Source: Algoriphagus sp. (GTDB lineage: Bacteria > Bacteroidota > Bacteroidia > Cytophagales > Cyclobacteriaceae). From it: DNA of 63,704 nt. This document shows positions 16,201-24,720 of the stretch, in pieces. The stretch lies in contig JAGXQZ010000077.1 in the NCBI GenBank assembly GCA_018336015.1, forward strand, positions 1-63,704. The letters are read 5' to 3'. Within the stretch, counting starts at the first letter, position 1. Each line of letters begins with the position of its first letter. The position numbers were made by a program, and so were the translations under genes. The notes beneath the pieces are model-generated. The model was not told where the DNA came from. It saw only the letters and a list, made by a program, of their open reading frames with translations, and did no database searches.

Positions 16201-16337
16201 GAAAGTGCTTTTTAAAAATCAGATGAAAATCGAATTTGAATTAACACATAAAAATCAGATCACAAAAGAGACTGGAAGAGAATAAATCATGGCCATTTGA
16301 ATAGGTGAATTTTGATTCAACCTATCTTATGTAAAGC

Positions 16338-16363
16338 AAAAAAGCGGCAATTGCCGCTTTTTT
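16338..16363 (-). terminator. Terminator of the ferritin gene
   Basis: AAAAAAGCGGCAATTGCCGCTTTTTT is palindromic over 26 bases, shown here by its halves: AAAAAAGCGG and CCGCTTTTTT flanking CAATTG. It works on both strands and lies 20 bases past the ferritin stop. Confidence 0.85.
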
Positions 16364-16382
16364 GATACGTACTAAGACCTTC

Positions 16383-16925
16383 CTATTGACCGGAATCTGC
16401 TGCTGCATGTAGTTTGCCCAATTCCTGATCAATGGTCCAAAGGCCAATGCCTTCTTCTCCGATAATGTCAAATAGCTCAAGCGCTCTTCGTGACATGGTT
16501 TCTTCTTCGCGTTGTTCGGTTACATACCACTGCATAAAGCTGAAAGTAGCGAAGTCTTTCACCCCGAAAGCATGGTCCACAATGCTGTTGATCGATTTGG
16601 TGACTTTGATCTCATGCTCGAGAATCAATTCAAAAACCTCTCTCAAGGAATTGAAGTGATGTCTCACGCCTGTAATTTCCGGCTGAATGGCATGACCTCC
16701 CGCCTCGTTTACATATTGAAAAATCTTCATCATGTGCATTCTTTCCTCATCTGCGTGCGTGTAGAGGTATTTGGCAGCATTAGCATAGCCCATCATATGA
16801 CACCATGAAGCCATAGACAGGTAATAGGCAGATGATTTGCCTTCCATTTCAATCTGCTTGTTGAGTAAAACCTCGGTATCTGGAAGTAAGGAACGCTGAA
16901 GCGTTACGATTTCTTTCTGTTTCAT
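16383..16925 (-). CDS. ftnA: Bacterial non-heme ferritin
   Basis: The protein has 180 residues. It stores iron by oxidising Fe(II) at a di-iron centre and mineralising it in a 24-mer shell. The four-helix core and ferroxidase ligands are visible: Glu28 (IEMEGKSSAYYL), Glu61 and His64 (HADEERMHM), and the downstream EHEIKVTKSINSI and YVTEQREEE helices. The length is normal. It is monocistronic with its own terminator. The iron theme may connect to the DtxR-type regulator at 39779-40438, but I saw no operator here. Confidence 0.95.
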   Translation of the reverse strand: MKQKEIVTLQRSLLPDTEVLLNKQIEMEGKSSAYYLSMASWCHMMGYANAAKYLYTHADEERMHMMKIFQYVNEAGGHAIQPEITGVRHHFNSLREVFELILEHEIKVTKSINSIVDHAFGVKDFATFSFMQWYVTEQREEETMSRRALELFDIIGEEGIGLWTIDQELGKLHAAADSGQ

Positions 16926-17022
16926 AGAAGTAGTTTATAAAATGTTACTTCAATCTAACTAAATCAGCCCACTCAAAGATTCCCGAAATGCCTTTTTTCT
17001 TGAAATTTAGAATTGGTTTAGA

Positions 17023-18369
17023 TCAACGGGTCTGTGGAGAAGGGAAAACGGCCAAACTTTCTTCACCTGATTCACTTACTGATTGAACAGCGAAGAAATA
17101 GTTGTCCTTGCTATATGGAAGGGAAAGGGTGGTTTCGGTGGTGAAAAATTTCTTTTCCCACATCGGTGAGGAGGTTTCTCGCATCAGCACATAATATCCT
17201 TTGACCTTTCCTTGTATTGGAGCTTTCCAGTTTAGTGTTGACTTATTGGTTAGACCTCTGACGTCAATTCGAACTTCCTGAGGCATTCCAGCAGAGTTGG
17301 CTAGGGAGGCCGCAGAAGACAGGTTGACGGCAGACACTTTTCTCAGGTATTCAAAATCCATAAATTCAGGTAGATCTCCATATTGGATTCCATTTTCCAC
17401 CCGCACATTTTCATGCTGATGGAGAAAGTTTTCATTCATTTCGGACATTCTCACAGCGGTAAATCCATTGCGCATAAAAGGTGTCTGATCACCTCCTCTG
17501 AGGAATCTATCGCTTCGGTAGATCAACTTCACCTCCATGTGATCGACATAGCGCTCTCCTGTTTCCTTGATGTATCGGGCCAGCTGACGGGAAGGGCTGT
17601 CATTATCCGAGTTGGTAGAGCGACGGATGGTGGCACCTCGTTCATCCTCTGCCAAAGGAACAGTTTCGGAGAAAATCCGCATCAGGGTGTTGTTGCTGAT
17701 AAGTGTTTCGGATGAGTTGCTGTTACCTACAATGTCGTTGTTGAGGACAGCTTCGATTTGCCATCCTTCAGACTTGGCTTTGTCGGCTAGGTAGGTGGCG
17801 CCTTTGAGTCCCTGCTCTTCACCGGTAAATGCTACAAACAAAATAGTAGAGGAAAACTCTTTCTGTGCCAGCACTCTCGCTAATTCCATCACCACAGCCA
17901 CACCGCTACCGTCGTCATTGGCTCCTGGTGCAGCACCTTCGAAGTCCATCACATCACGATTTCTGGAATCCAAATGTCCGGAAACCACCACGATGCGCTT
18001 ATCAGCCGGATTGGTACCTTTGAGCGTGGCAATCACGTTGGCAACTTTGGAGTCAGCTACGATTCTGCGTCCATCGCCCGGAGTCATAAACTCTTCGATC
18101 TGAGCAGTCATGCGACCATTTGAAGCTTTGGCAAACTCATTGAATTTTTTGAGCACGTAGCGTTGTGCGGCAATCATGCCGTTTTTTTCATCCGTATTCA
18201 GTGTATGTCGGGAATGAAAAGAGGATAAGTCGTAGATGTATTTTTTTAGGCTATCTGCGGAAACCTGCTGCACTAGTTTTTCGATCACGGGATTTCGGAT
18301 GACCGCCTGCTGTGCAAAACTGCCCAAGGATAAAATCGCCAAGGCTAGGGTGAATAAAATTTTACGCAT
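17023..18369 (-). CDS. Secreted M28-family zinc aminopeptidase with C-terminal FnIII-like region
   Basis: The protein has 448 residues with a signal peptide (MRKILFTLALAILSLGSFA). M28 co-catalytic zinc ligands are visible: His132 (SGHLDS), Asp152 in GANDDGSG, Glu184-Glu185 in FTGEEQG, Asp212 in NNDIVG, and a late His in NFLHQHENV. The final 90 residues (STLNWKAPIQGKVKGYYV ... YSKDNYFFAVQSV) look like a fibronectin type III-type domain. It probably degrades peptides outside the cytoplasm. It is divergent from the DinB gene. Confidence 0.9.
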   Translation of the reverse strand: MRKILFTLALAILSLGSFAQQAVIRNPVIEKLVQQVSADSLKKYIYDLSSFHSRHTLNTDEKNGMIAAQRYVLKKFNEFAKASNGRMTAQIEEFMTPGDGRRIVADSKVANVIATLKGTNPADKRIVVVSGHLDSRNRDVMDFEGAAPGANDDGSGVAVVMELARVLAQKEFSSTILFVAFTGEEQGLKGATYLADKAKSEGWQIEAVLNNDIVGNSNSSETLISNNTLMRIFSETVPLAEDERGATIRRSTNSDNDSPSRQLARYIKETGERYVDHMEVKLIYRSDRFLRGGDQTPFMRNGFTAVRMSEMNENFLHQHENVRVENGIQYGDLPEFMDFEYLRKVSAVNLSSAASLANSAGMPQEVRIDVRGLTNKSTLNWKAPIQGKVKGYYVLMRETSSPMWEKKFFTTETTLSLPYSKDNYFFAVQSVSESGEESLAVFPSPQTR

Positions 18370-18436
18370 GGTAGGTTTGGTTTTTTTTGTTAGCCCTAAA
18401 TTTATCCCTCTGACGATACTTCTCTCAAAAAATTAC

Positions 18437-18952
18437 ATGAAGACATTCTCTCTCCCCAAAAAAGGCGAATATCCCAGCTACTATGAGACCTACTTGGATA
18501 AAGTTCCGCAAGCGGATTTTTCCGAATTGATCCTAAGTCAGCTTATTGAAATTCGCAATCTCTTTGCCTCTAAGCCACTAGGCTGGGAATCCATCGCCTA
18601 TGCGCAAGGCAAATGGACCCCAAAGGAAGTTTTGGGACACATGATCGATACCGAGCGAATCATGACGTTTCGGGCCTTATGTTTTGCCCGGGGAGAAAAA
18701 CAATCCCTTCCCGGATTTGATGAAAATGAATACGTACAGTCTGCTGATTTTTCAAAGAACTCACTGGAAGATTTGTTGGAGGACTTTGAGGCACAGCGAA
18801 GAGCTTTGCTTACCTTGGTGAAGACACTTTCCGAAGAAACGCTAGATGTCCAAGGACAAGCCAACGGAAAGCCAATCACCCCAAGGGCTTTGCTTTGGAT
18901 TATTGCAGGCCATTTTATTCACCATGTTCAAGTTTTAAACGACCGATATTAA
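18437..18952 (+). CDS. DinB-family putative metal-dependent hydrolase
   Basis: The protein has 171 residues from the ATG at 18437. An extended frame further upstream runs antisense through the M28 gene and is not credible. The DinB/YfiT four-helix bundle is suggested by KWTPKEVLGHMIDTERIM with His68, and by the C-terminal HFIHH with His159 and His163. These form the usual metal-binding histidine triad. Family members include thiol S-transferases and hydrolases, and the substrate is not readable. The TAATG junction overlaps the PhzF gene by one base. Confidence 0.85.
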   Translation: MKTFSLPKKGEYPSYYETYLDKVPQADFSELILSQLIEIRNLFASKPLGWESIAYAQGKWTPKEVLGHMIDTERIMTFRALCFARGEKQSLPGFDENEYVQSADFSKNSLEDLLEDFEAQRRALLTLVKTLSEETLDVQGQANGKPITPRALLWIIAGHFIHHVQVLNDRY

Positions 18953-19752
18953 TGTTGCAAATCCCTATTGCAGTGGTGGATGCGTTCACCTCAAAGCCAT
19001 TTTCCGGAAATCCCGCCGGAGTTTGTCTTTTGGAGCAGGCCCTGTCCAAGGAACAGATGCAGGCGATCGCCATGGAGATGAACCTCAGCGAGACGGCTTT
19101 TGTGGAGCGAACTCAGGAGCATGGGAATTTTTCTCTTCGTTGGTTTACGCCCACACTCGAGATCGACCTTTGCGGTCATGCTACCTTGGCTTCTTCCCAC
19201 TGGATGCTCCAATCTGGCTGGGCAAAAGAAGGAGAGACGGTTAGATTCCAGACCCGAAGCGGAGAATTGAGAGTGAAGTGCAGCGCCGATGGATCCATCA
19301 TGGATTTTCCACTGCTTCCTACTTACACAGATACGCATCCCTTTTTCTCAGCTGATTTGTTTGGGAAAAAGATCATTCAAGCCGCTCAACTGAAGAAAAA
19401 CTGGATTTTTGAGTTGGAAAATGAACAGGCTGTCAGAGAATTAGTGCCCGATTTAGCTCTCATTGCAGTCCACAGTGAGGAAGGATTTATCATTACGGCC
19501 AAAGGGGATTCCTATGATATTGTAAGTCGGTTTTTCGGTCCAAATGTCGGTGTGCCAGAAGATCCGGTCACCGGATTTGCACACTGCGCGCTGATGGATT
19601 ATTGGAATCAAAAGACAGGAAAAACTCAGTTGAGGGCATACCAAGTCAGCAAAAGAGGAGGGGAGCTTTTTCTTGAAAAGCACGACGATCGGGTTTTTAT
19701 TCAAGGAAAAGCGGTTCAGGTTTTGACCGGACAAATCACCATTTTCTCTTGA
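18952..19752 (+). CDS. PhzF-family isomerase/epimerase
   Basis: The protein has 266 residues. Motifs of the diaminopimelate-epimerase-like PhzF fold are present: VDAFTSKPFSGNPAGV (10-24), LSETAF with catalytic Glu47, DLCGHAT (72-78), and EDPVTGFAHC near the C-terminus. No phenazine genes are nearby, so a role in phenazine synthesis is unlikely. Most PhzF homologues of this size have unknown substrates. The start is set by the one-base TAATG overlap with the DinB gene, and the K+ channel gene follows after 4 bases. Confidence 0.9.
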   Translation: MLQIPIAVVDAFTSKPFSGNPAGVCLLEQALSKEQMQAIAMEMNLSETAFVERTQEHGNFSLRWFTPTLEIDLCGHATLASSHWMLQSGWAKEGETVRFQTRSGELRVKCSADGSIMDFPLLPTYTDTHPFFSADLFGKKIIQAAQLKKNWIFELENEQAVRELVPDLALIAVHSEEGFIITAKGDSYDIVSRFFGPNVGVPEDPVTGFAHCALMDYWNQKTGKTQLRAYQVSKRGGELFLEKHDDRVFIQGKAVQVLTGQITIFS

Positions 19753-19756
19753 ATAG

Positions 19757-20449
19757 ATGAGAAAGCATTTACAAAGACTGGTCAAACATATCAATGACTA
19801 CTGGCTGACAGACGCTAGTTTCGTAGTCTTGTTGTTGGTACTCCTATTCACCGTTTTTGTACTTCCAATTCTGATAGAATTTCAACAAGTAGAATTGATT
19901 TTTGTCAATGTGGTGTTCTTGTTTCTGTTTTTTACAGGGATTTGGTCATCCATCAATAGCTTCTTGATTTTACTTACCTCCAGCTTGTTTTTTACCCAAC
20001 TGATCCTTCGTTTTTTGAGGTTTAGTGATTTGCCCGTAGAGTTTTATCTGGCAGAGCGAGTGATAGGCTTACTGAATATGATTGTATTCATATTTCTGAA
20101 TTTCAGGATTTTATTCAGAAATGATGAGATCAATTTTTACCGAGTCATAGGAGCTATAAATGTCTATTTGCTCTTGGCGATTTTAGGAGCCTTTTCATTT
20201 GAGATCACCAATTTGCTCCTGGGAGATTCGATCTCAGGACTGCATGAATTCAGTGGTTTGGACAATGATTACTCAGCCTATATTTATTTCAGTTTGGTGT
20301 CATTGACGACAGTAGGCTTTGGAGATTACATCCCGGTAAACATTGTATCCAAGATGATTTCGGTTTTTCTGTCGGCAGTCGGTATTCTCTATCCTGCAAT
20401 TGTTATTTCAAAATTAGTCGGCACCAGCAACCTGAGAAAGGAACATTAA
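19757..20449 (+). CDS. Potassium-channel family membrane protein
   Basis: The protein has 230 residues with about five to six hydrophobic segments. The selectivity filter TTVGFGD lies at 184-190, preceded by a pore helix (YIYFSLVSL) and followed by a final transmembrane helix (MISVFLSAVGILYPAIVIS). The N-terminal part has about four more membrane spans but no S4-like arginine ladder, so it is not an obvious voltage sensor. It should conduct K+ across the inner membrane. No RCK/TrkA-N domain is attached. It lies 4 bases after the PhzF gene. Confidence 0.85.
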   Translation: MRKHLQRLVKHINDYWLTDASFVVLLLVLLFTVFVLPILIEFQQVELIFVNVVFLFLFFTGIWSSINSFLILLTSSLFFTQLILRFLRFSDLPVEFYLAERVIGLLNMIVFIFLNFRILFRNDEINFYRVIGAINVYLLLAILGAFSFEITNLLLGDSISGLHEFSGLDNDYSAYIYFSLVSLTTVGFGDYIPVNIVSKMISVFLSAVGILYPAIVISKLVGTSNLRKEH

Positions 20450-20527
20450 TTTTCCATTCCTGTAAAATGAGCCCTAAAAAATCACGAATTACCTCTAATT
20501 TCTAACCCAATAATCAATGAGATACCT

Positions 20528-22012
20528 ATGAGAAAAATTTACTTGAGCATGCTGCTACTACTTTTTGTAACAGTAGTTTTTGCCCAGACGACCAGAAAAA
20601 TCGAAGTGGAATCCAAAGTGGAATCTACCGCCGAAGTCACTATCAAAGGCAAGCGGGTGCCTTATAAAGCCACTGCAGGTACCCAGCCAGTTTGGGATGA
20701 TAAGGGAGAGCCTATCGCTTCCCTTTTTTATACCTACTACGAGCGTACCGATATTGCCGACAAAACCAAAAGACCTCTGGTGATTTCTTTCAATGGCGGT
20801 CCGGGTTCGGCTTCTATCTGGATGCACTTGGCTTACACTGGGCCAGTAATCCTGAATATCGACGATGAGGGATATCCGGTACAGCCGTATGGCACCAAGT
20901 CTAACCCACATTCCATTCTTGATGTGGCCGATATTGTCTATGTGGATCCTGTAAATACGGGCTATTCCCGAATTGTGAAGGAAGATACGCCACGTAGCAC
21001 CTTTTTTGGGATCAATGCGGATATCAAATACTTGGCAGATTGGGTGAATACCTTTGTGACCCGTCAAAACAGATGGGCTTCGCCAAAGTACCTGATCGGA
21101 GAAAGCTACGGCACCACCCGAGTGGCAGGTTTAGTTTCTCAACTCCAAAATTCCCACTGGATGTATTTTAATGGGGTGATTTTGGTATCCCCAACCGATA
21201 TGGGACTTGAGAGAGGTGGTCCTGTGAAAATGGCGAACTATTGGCCATACTATGCCGCTACGGCTTGGTACCATAAGGCACTTTCTGCCGAACTTCAGGC
21301 TAAAGATCTGGATGAAATCCTAGCGATCGTAGAACCGATGGCCATCAATGAGATTCTTCCTGCCATGACCAAAGGAGGCATGCTTTCGGAAGCAGAGCGT
21401 GATGCGATTGCTACCAAGATGGCTTATTACTCAGGTTTGAAAAAAGAAGCTATCCTACAATACAACCTAATGGTGCCAACAAGCTTTTTCTGGAAAGAAT
21501 TGCTCAGAGAAAGAGACGGAATGACCGTAGGCAGATTGGATAGCCGATACAAGGGTTTTGACAGAATGGAAGGGGGTTCGGCCTACGATTTTGATCCTGC
21601 TTTGACGAGCTGGAATCATGCTTTTGCTCCGGCATTCAATCACTATGCTAAAAACGTCCTAAAGTTTAACACAGACCTGACCTACAACTTGTTTGGCCCT
21701 GTCAATCCTTGGGACAGAAGCAATGAGACAACCGGAAATGACTTGGGAACGGCTATGAGACAAAATCCATACTTACATCTGATGGTACAGTCTGGTTATT
21801 ATGATGGGGGTACGGATTATTTCAATGCGAAATACAGCACCTGGCACATCGATCCCAATGGGAAAATGAAAAACCGTATTGATTTCAAAGGCTACCGTTC
21901 CGGTCACATGATGTATCTAAGAGCGGAGGATTTGGCGACTTCCAATGAAGATATCCGCCAATTCATCCAAAAATCCGCTGTAGCACCAGGTCAGCCTGCG
22001 AAATACAACTAA
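20528..22012 (+). CDS. Secreted S10-family serine carboxypeptidase
   Basis: The protein has 494 residues with a signal peptide (MRKIYLSMLLLLFVTVVFA). S10 landmarks are the oxyanion block SFNGGPGSASIW, the nucleophile elbow GESYGTT (Ser near residue 193), an Asp in VQSGYYDGGTD, and the C-terminal catalytic His in GYRSGHMMYL. It removes C-terminal amino acids from peptides, probably in the periplasm. The gene is monocistronic, with a strong terminator directly after it. Confidence 0.92.
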   Translation: MRKIYLSMLLLLFVTVVFAQTTRKIEVESKVESTAEVTIKGKRVPYKATAGTQPVWDDKGEPIASLFYTYYERTDIADKTKRPLVISFNGGPGSASIWMHLAYTGPVILNIDDEGYPVQPYGTKSNPHSILDVADIVYVDPVNTGYSRIVKEDTPRSTFFGINADIKYLADWVNTFVTRQNRWASPKYLIGESYGTTRVAGLVSQLQNSHWMYFNGVILVSPTDMGLERGGPVKMANYWPYYAATAWYHKALSAELQAKDLDEILAIVEPMAINEILPAMTKGGMLSEAERDAIATKMAYYSGLKKEAILQYNLMVPTSFFWKELLRERDGMTVGRLDSRYKGFDRMEGGSAYDFDPALTSWNHAFAPAFNHYAKNVLKFNTDLTYNLFGPVNPWDRSNETTGNDLGTAMRQNPYLHLMVQSGYYDGGTDYFNAKYSTWHIDPNGKMKNRIDFKGYRSGHMMYLRAEDLATSNEDIRQFIQKSAVAPGQPAKYN

Positions 22013-22036
22013 GAAAAAGTTAAACTGAATGCTAGA

Positions 22037-22072
22037 AATGGCCCCGAATCTAGTTTGGGGCCATTTTTTTTA
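22037..22072 (+). terminator. Terminator of the S10 carboxypeptidase gene
   Basis: AATGGCCCC (22037-22045) pairs with GGGGCCATT (22057-22065) around an 11-base loop, followed by seven Ts. Confidence 0.9.
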
Positions 22073-22110
22073 TTATCAATATCCGCAATCTTACCACCCA
22101 GTAGGTCATC

Positions 22111-22296
22111 GGCTTTAAACCTGGATTATGCATTAGAATTCGTAGCGAGAGTTCAAAATGCAAGAAAATCAGGCACTTTGGAGATCGAGGCGTAGCACCG
22201 CTACGGTGAGATCGAGAAGTGAAGTGAAACGACTGATTTTGAAGTATTTTGGGCTCGTAGTAGATTTTCTAATGCATATTTCAGGTTAAAGACCGC
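22111..22296. repeat. Near-palindromic dispersed repeat, copy 2 (about 185 bp)
   Basis: The left arm begins GGCTTTAAACC, then carries ATGCATTAGAA and TTCAAAATGCAAGAAAATCA. The right arm, read in reverse complement, gives CTTTAACC, ATGCATTAGAA and CCCAAAATACTTCAAAATCA in the same order. The centre holds a perfect small hairpin, CGTAGC-ACC-GCTACG (22191-22205). Copy 1 at 1403-1582 has the same block order with many substitutions. The rest of the 22073-22400 gap shows only weak fold-back sequence (AATATCCGC on both sides). No gene is visible in it. Confidence 0.75.
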
Positions 22297-22400
22297 GGAT
22301 ATTCGTCGACTGACCACAGACGACAGTCCACAGCACCTCTATTCGGACTTCAAACCTTGTTTTATTTGGTTAATGGTAGAAAAGAGGATAATCAGATTTT

Positions 22401-23279
22401 TTATAATGAAAAAAGCTGATTGAGGTCTTGGTGGTCTAGAAACTCTTGTTCTTTTCCCAGCATTTTTGCGAGAAGCAAATGAATGTCCTGAAGTTTTTTT
22501 CCTTCCTTTCGCAGAAACTGAATAGAAGTATCACCTGCTGATTTGGAAAGTTTGGACTGATTGGGCCCTTTGATCAGTTCGTGATGGAGAAAGGTGATTT
22601 TTCCAAATCGCTCTTCACCTAATAGTCTGGCCAAGTCAAGTTGTGCTAAGGTAGAGGCATAGAGATCTTTTCCCCTTACAATTAAGTCTACCCCAAAATG
22701 AAGGTCATCTACTACCGAGGTCAGGTGATAGGCAGGAAGTCTGTCCTTTTTTCTCACTACATAGAAAGCCGTCTCCTCGGGTATCAGGTCAGTTTTTTGA
22801 AGACTCGGGTATTCGGTGAATTGGGTGAAATCTGCCTCTAGCGTATTCACTCGCCAAGCTGTATCGGGTTTGTCCAGCTGGATTCTGCGATCCAGGCATT
22901 GTCCCAAATAGTACCCCCGGGAATCTATTTGCTGGATTTTATTTCTCGAGCAGTCACAGGAAAACACTTTTCCAGTCGACTGTAATTTGGTCAATGCATC
23001 TTCATAGAGTCGCATCCGGTGCACTTGAGACCATTCGGTTTCTACTTCACGAATCGATTTTGGCCCGAGGTCAATTGGGATCTCTAGGAAATCAAGTGTG
23101 TCAAAGATATCCTGTACATACTCCGGTCGGTACCGTTCCCTATCCAAATCATCAATTCTCAGCAGGATTTTTGCCCCATGTTTATTGGCCAAAGCCCAAG
23201 TAAGCAAAAACGAATAGGCATTGCCAAGGTGAAGAAAACCGCTAGGGGTAGGTGCGATCCGGGTGAGTGAGTACTTCAT
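22401..23279 (-). CDS. gluQ: Glutamyl-queuosine tRNA(Asp) synthetase
   Basis: The protein has 292 residues, the catalytic half of GluRS without an anticodon-binding domain, as expected for GluQ-RS (YadB). It attaches glutamate to the queuosine at position 34 of tRNA-Asp. The class I signatures are PSGFLHLGNA (HIGH-type) and KLSKS (KMSKS-type). The zinc-site cysteines CDC, then YYLGQC, are in the family order. LLRIDDLDRERYRP is the glutamate-site block. Two tRNA-Asp(GTC) genes, the natural substrates, lie 13 kb away at 8915-9090. A TAnnTTTG box ends four bases before the ATG. Confidence 0.9.
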   Translation of the reverse strand: MKYSLTRIAPTPSGFLHLGNAYSFLLTWALANKHGAKILLRIDDLDRERYRPEYVQDIFDTLDFLEIPIDLGPKSIREVETEWSQVHRMRLYEDALTKLQSTGKVFSCDCSRNKIQQIDSRGYYLGQCLDRRIQLDKPDTAWRVNTLEADFTQFTEYPSLQKTDLIPEETAFYVVRKKDRLPAYHLTSVVDDLHFGVDLIVRGKDLYASTLAQLDLARLLGEERFGKITFLHHELIKGPNQSKLSKSAGDTSIQFLRKEGKKLQDIHLLLAKMLGKEQEFLDHQDLNQLFSL

Positions 23280-23283
23280 CGTC

Positions 23284-23291
23284 CAAAGGTA
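23284..23291 (-). promoter_or_regulatory. -7 box of gluQ, directly before the start codon
   Basis: On the minus strand TACCTTTG is followed by GACG and then the gluQ ATG. The box is a perfect TAnnTTTG, but I see no good TTTG 19 bases upstream. If used, the transcript would start at or next to the ATG (leaderless). Confidence 0.4.
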
Positions 23292-23379
23292 GCCAATTAG
23301 GATTTTTTAGGTTTGATAAAAATCCATCGGTCTTAAAGTTCTTTAACAGCGATTCATTTTTAGCAAGGGCAACTCTTCC

Positions 23380-23387
23380 TACTTTTG
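23380..23387 (+). promoter_or_regulatory. -7 box of the 23395 gene
   Basis: TACTTTTG is a perfect TAnnTTTG, with TTTT at the expected -33 place 19 bases upstream (23357-23360). It lies 7 bases before the ATG, so transcription would begin at about the start codon. Confidence 0.45.
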
Positions 23388-23394
23388 GGTCTTG

Positions 23395-24126
23395 ATGAAA
23401 TCACTCACCCCTTTCTTCCTATTCGTTTTCATAGGATGGCAGTCTTATGCCCAAAGTACCTATTCGGGTAATGTCATCGATGCCTGGGATAAAAAATACC
23501 TGGAAGGGGTGGAAGTTTCAATATCAGGAAAGGGAAAAACTGTAACCAACGCTCGAGGATATTTTTCCATTCAGGCATTTCTTGGGGATACACTTACCTT
23601 GACTTTCCCTGGATTTATAGAGCGAATGCAGGTTTTGGGAGAGGAGCGTTTTTTTCTCTTGGAGTTACAAGATCGGGCAAGGTTGCTTCCGACTTTTCAA
23701 GTAAAAGCGGAGCCTTACCGTTTTCGATTCAGAGATGGCAAATTGACGTTGGTCGAAAATGAAGAATACACCGAACAAAAGTTGAGTCAGGAGATTACGG
23801 GTGGTGCAGATAAATTTTCCCCTAATCCCAATTTCACTATTTACGGACCTATCAGCTACTTCACTAAGCGCAACCGACAGCTGAGGGAATATGAGGAAAA
23901 ATTGGATTGGCTGAGACGGCGTGCAGGTTATCTGGAGGTGATTGACTCGGATTCAGTAAGGACTGAATTAATGACTAAATACCAATTAGACCGGTCCAAA
24001 TGGGATCAGTTGATAATCCGATTCAATGAATTTCACCAAAGCCATGACTTTTTGGACTGGAATAAAGAGCGGGTTTTGGAGGCCCTTTCTGAGTTTTTCA
24101 GAATCGAAAGCTTCCTTGGAAATTAG
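23395..24126 (+). CDS. Secreted protein with N-terminal CarboxypepD_reg-like domain
   Basis: The protein has 243 residues. I chose the ATG at 23395 over the TTG one codon earlier. The signal peptide is MKSLTPFFLFVFIGWQSYAQ. Residues about 20-100 match the CarboxypepD_reg-like beta-sandwich (SGNVIDAWDKKYLEGVEV, then TNARGYFSIQAFLGDTLTLTFPGF). This domain is common at the N-terminus of Bacteroidota TonB receptors but here stands alone. The second half is helical and charged, ending in FFRIESFLGN, and is unknown to me. The last 4 bases overlap the end of the convergent DUF4442 gene. Confidence 0.75.
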   Translation: MKSLTPFFLFVFIGWQSYAQSTYSGNVIDAWDKKYLEGVEVSISGKGKTVTNARGYFSIQAFLGDTLTLTFPGFIERMQVLGEERFFLLELQDRARLLPTFQVKAEPYRFRFRDGKLTLVENEEYTEQKLSQEITGGADKFSPNPNFTIYGPISYFTKRNRQLREYEEKLDWLRRRAGYLEVIDSDSVRTELMTKYQLDRSKWDQLIIRFNEFHQSHDFLDWNKERVLEALSEFFRIESFLGN

Positions 24127-24611
24127 CTTTTCCTTTTGAAAGACCAAGTGATGTAAAATTTGGCGACGGTTTCTCCTGAGGAGTTTTTTCCAGTAGAAAT
24201 CATGGTCAGCTGATCTGTGGCTCCAGGTTCCATGCTTTCGATCAATTCAAAAAGCGCTGTTCCCTGATCACAGGTAAAGGTGATTTTGGTATTTGCCTTT
24301 TTGAAATATTCAGCCCGAAAATCAACCACGAGCATGCTGAAACTTCCTTTACCGGCCAAAGCCAATTGGCAAAGAGCACCTGTGCTGAGCTCTGCAGCTC
24401 CGGCCAAAGCAGCGAAATAAATGGATTTGAAAGGATTTTGTGATCTCCAAAAATAGGGGATAGTCACTTCACAGGTATCTATTTCCAGTTTCCGAATTCT
24501 CAATTTCCAAAAAATTGCTGAAGGCAACTTGACCAGCATAGCCAACCAGAATATCAGTGGGTTAGTCATTTTTTTTCGGTAGTCTAGCGCGGCGGGGGAT
24601 AATGCTTTCAT
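24123..24611 (-). CDS. DUF4442 hotdog-fold protein
   Basis: The protein has 162 residues. The pattern matches DUF4442 proteins, which have a hotdog fold related to PaaI-type thioesterases: a hydrophobic N-terminal segment (PLIFWLAMLVKLPSAIFWKLRI), VTIPYFWRSQNPFKSIYFAALAGAAELSTG read as adjacent blocks, and a late SGETVAKFYITWSFK strand. The NPFKS-YFAA-AELS region is the most conserved in the family. The substrate is unknown, and an acyl-thioester is only a guess from the fold. It converges with the preceding gene with a 4-base tail overlap. Confidence 0.8.
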   Translation of the reverse strand: MKALSPAALDYRKKMTNPLIFWLAMLVKLPSAIFWKLRIRKLEIDTCEVTIPYFWRSQNPFKSIYFAALAGAAELSTGALCQLALAGKGSFSMLVVDFRAEYFKKANTKITFTCDQGTALFELIESMEPGATDQLTMISTGKNSSGETVAKFYITWSFKRKS

Positions 24612-24720
24612 AGGATTTGGAAGAAATTAAACCGGATTTCGGATCAAATTAGCAAAATTTGTGACGGTCTAGAACCTTGGTACCCTTTTTGAAATTTACC
24701 TGAAAATAACCCTAAGAGAT

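Noticed and set aside
18236..18436. Extended N-terminus for the DinB protein
   Set aside because: The extension is antisense to the M28 signal-peptide region and contains Cys-rich nonsense; the ATG at 18437 starts the conserved fold.
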